Positions 51,071-52,970 of a stretch of 52,970 bases of DNA are shown here, piece after piece (the first letter of the stretch is position 1; the number at the start of each line of letters is the position of its first letter). The position numbers and the translations under genes are program-made. Source of the stretch: CAYYMH01 sp964472785 (GTDB lineage Bacteria; Zhuqueibacterota; Zhuqueibacteria; Thermofontimicrobiales; Thermofontimicrobiaceae); assembly GCA_964472785.1 (NCBI GenBank), contig CAYYMH010000025.1, forward strand, positions 1 to 52,970, in the 5' to 3' direction. The notes beneath the pieces were generated by a model. The model saw only the letters and a program-made list of their open reading frames with translations. It had not been told where the DNA came from and made no database searches.

Positions 51071-52731
51071 ATGTTGAATTTTCACAGGATCAGTTTGATT
51101 TTTATTCTCTTTTTCTGTTATCGACTTTATCATTAATAGCTCAGGAATACAACGACGACGCCTGTACGGACATTGTGGTCGGGAAAAATGCCTCGGTCGA
51201 TGGATCCGTGATTACGTCGCACACCGGCGCATGTGCCGAATGCAGAGTGCATGTTGTGCCTGCCCAAACTTTTGAAAAAGGTGCTAAAGCGCCGGTTTAT
51301 TACGGACTGCAGGATGTCAAAAAACCATTGGGTGATTACGGTGACGTTTTGGGTTATATTCCGCAGGTCGAAAAAACGTATGCCTATTGCCACACTGGTT
51401 ACCCACAAATTAATGAACACCAACTCGCCATTGGGGAAAGTACGATGAGTCAGCGGGATGCACTTAAAGTGGATCGTAAAACCGGCAAGCAAATCATGAC
51501 TATCGAACAAGCTCAGTTGTTCGCCCTCCAGCGTTGTAAAACCGCCAGGGAGGCAGTTGAATTGATTACTTCACTGGTGGAAAAATACGGCTTTCTGCCG
51601 TCGTGCGGACCCAATTCCGAGGCCTTGTGTATCGCCGATCCGAACGAAGCCTGGGTGTTGGAGGTGTTTAGCGTGGGCAAAGACTGGACTCCAGAGAGCG
51701 GAGAATTAGGCGCAATTTGGGCGGCGCAACGGGTGCCGGATGATCACATCGCTGTTGTTCCCAACTGGAGTATCATCAAAGAAATCGATCCGGATGATAC
51801 GCAAAATTTTATAGTGTCAGACAATTATCAACAGGTGGCAATCGATCACGGCTGGTGGGATCCGAACAGTGGCGAACCGTTTATCTGGCAGAAAGTCTAT
51901 TCACCAGTGCCCCGCGAGTGGGCAATCAGCCGCTTCTGGCTGTTCTTTCACAAGTTTGCACCGAATTTTCCCAATCTGCCCGATAAAACGTTGAATAAAC
52001 CGTATCAAGGCTATGATTCTTATCATCAGTATTTGGAGGATGTGACATTTTATCCGTTCTCTGTCAAACCCGAGAAAAAACTGTCAGTCAAGGACGTGAT
52101 TGATTTTCAACGTTCTGTATTTGAAGGGACAATTTATGATATGACCGCGGACTTTGACTGGTTCGTGCCGGACAAAGACAGCGGCATGAAAAAGAGCCCG
52201 CTGGCAACGCCATTTCCCACGCGGGATATGCGTGAGTTGCTCGATATTCAGTATCGCCGGATGGTTTCGCGTGGCGGTTACGGAATGGTGGCACAGCTCC
52301 GAAACTGGCTGCCTGATCATATTGGCGGCATTTACTGGTTTTACGTGGATAATCAACATGTGAGTACTTACGTGCCGATCTATGCGGGAGTGACAGATGT
52401 GCATCCTGCTTACAAGGAATATGATCCGGATAAATTTTCCGAATCGTCGGTTCGCTGGCTGGTCGATTTTGTGGATAATCTGCTGTATTTAAAATGGCAA
52501 CATGCCATCAAAGACCTGCGCGAAAAAAGGGATCCGCTGGAGCAGGAATTTTTTGACCGCATTGCAGAGATTGATGAAAAAGCATTGGAATTATATGAAA
52601 AGGATCCGGAAAAAGCGAGAGCGCTTCTAACTGAATTCACTATCGATAATATGGAGAAAGTGGTGCAATTGTACCGGGAAATGCGAGAATTGCTGATCAC
52701 CAAGTACACAAATAATAAGCAAGGATTATAG
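51071..52731 (+). CDS. C69-family dipeptidase with frameshifted signal peptide
   Basis: The mature part is a full C69 (PepD-type) peptidase: DDACTDIVVGKNASVDGSVI with the N-terminal nucleophile Cys, SHTGACAECRVHVVPA, GESTMSQRDAL and SRGGYGMVAQLRNWLPD. The ribosome site AGAAGGAG (51054-51061) points to ATG 51071, which opens MLNFHRISLIFILFF and then runs out of frame. One extra T in the T-run 51110-51114 would join it to LLSTLSLIAQEYNDDAC, a normal export signal. The uninterrupted frame back to TTG 51034 has no ribosome site and no sensible signal. So the gene is broken by one base or the sequence has an indel. It cleaves dipeptides. Confidence 0.85.
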
Positions 52732-52910
52732 ATATCTGACTGTATAAAATAGCCACAGTGTCGCAGAGCACACAGAGATTGAATAGAATCTGTTAGTAAA
52801 TCAAATGATTAGGCGCTTCCAATAATTAGACCGTATCTGTAAACAAATAGTCACTAATTGGGAAAACGATTTTTAAGTATCCAATAATCTCCAATTGGTG
52901 ATTTTTTTAT

Positions 52911-52970
52911 TATACTAATGTGAAAGTGGTTTTAAGATTTACTATTATAAGAACTCACCTTAGTCCTCTC
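52911..52970. mobile_element. MITE-like palindromic element, family B, copy 2 (cut by window edge)
   Basis: The last 60 bases match 15006-15065 at 57 of 60 positions in the same orientation, ending at the inner TCCTCTC arm. Its TGGTTTTAAGATTT is an exact match to the reverse complement of the right arm of copy 1. The rest lies outside the window. The preceding 52732-52910 shows only a weak CGCAGAG word repeat and no gene. Confidence 0.75.

Noticed and set aside
1..52970. tRNA, rRNA or CRISPR arrays
   Set aside because: No T-loop motif in tRNA context, rRNA core sequence or regularly spaced direct repeats were seen on reading. A covariance-model scan would be decisive.

Overview
The window looks like chromosomal DNA of an uncultured member of the FCB superphylum, most like Calditrichota, KSB1 or Ignavibacteria. 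The main reasons are the FlgD/T9SS-like C-terminal sorting domain with the YQNYPNPFNPAT signature on a secreted glycosidase, the many signal-peptide or lipoprotein hydrolases, and the moderate GC content. No tRNA, rRNA, CRISPR array or complete insertion sequence was recognised by eye.

Region 1-4112 is AT-rich and reads mostly on the minus strand. It holds a PD40 beta-propeller lipoprotein cut by the left edge, a DUF91/NucS-like PD-(D/E)XK nuclease with its own sigma70-type promoter and an attC-like dyad at its stop codon, an orphan DUF433 antitoxin-like protein, an integrase-SAM-like small protein and a DUF2283 gene without a start codon. It looks like accessory DNA. Region 4113-15013 (plus) carries oligopeptidase B, a DUF6429 protein, and then a run of a heparinase-II/III-like polysaccharide lyase, an SSS transporter, a secreted beta-propeller and an SGNH esterase, the last overlapping peptidyl-tRNA hydrolase by 4 nt. 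A THUMP-type rRNA methyltransferase and a convergent ChaN-PDZ protein follow.

Region 17.9-29.3 kb (plus) begins with a 1.4 k-residue fusion of a right-handed beta-helix, a GH38 alpha-mannosidase-like domain and a sorting domain. Next come a UroD/MtaA-like protein fused to two thioredoxin folds, a COG0523/CobW GTPase overlapping it, a transglutaminase-like protein, an unrecognised 620-residue protein and a 595-residue class I mannose-6-phosphate isomerase with an extra N-terminal domain. This is the stretch most likely to hold an undescribed pathway: corrinoid or metal methyl-transfer logic beside mannose metabolism.

Region 29.7-40.4 kb (minus) has an ADP-ribosylglycohydrolase between two copies of a MITE-like repeat, a Tat-lipoprotein N-acyl-D-amino-acid deacylase, a complete seven-gene Mrp/Mnh Na+/H+ antiporter operon (A to G, mostly overlapping genes) preceded by a ParB-domain protein, and a YtcJ-like amidohydrolase. 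Region 40.8-43.7 kb (plus) is a stress group: ferritin, glutathione peroxidase and dodecin, with two clear terminators, then a DUF6901 protein. Region 43.8-52.7 kb (plus) is a second glycan locus: GH127 lipoprotein, ROK kinase, a 1243-residue esterase with TPR and NPCBM parts, and a C69 dipeptidase whose signal peptide is split by a one-base frameshift.

Intergenic DNA is unusually rich in inverted repeats: long hairpins built from repeated short words (CACGAAG, CACGGAT, ACAGGAT types), short perfect palindromes, and two MITE-like families each present twice.
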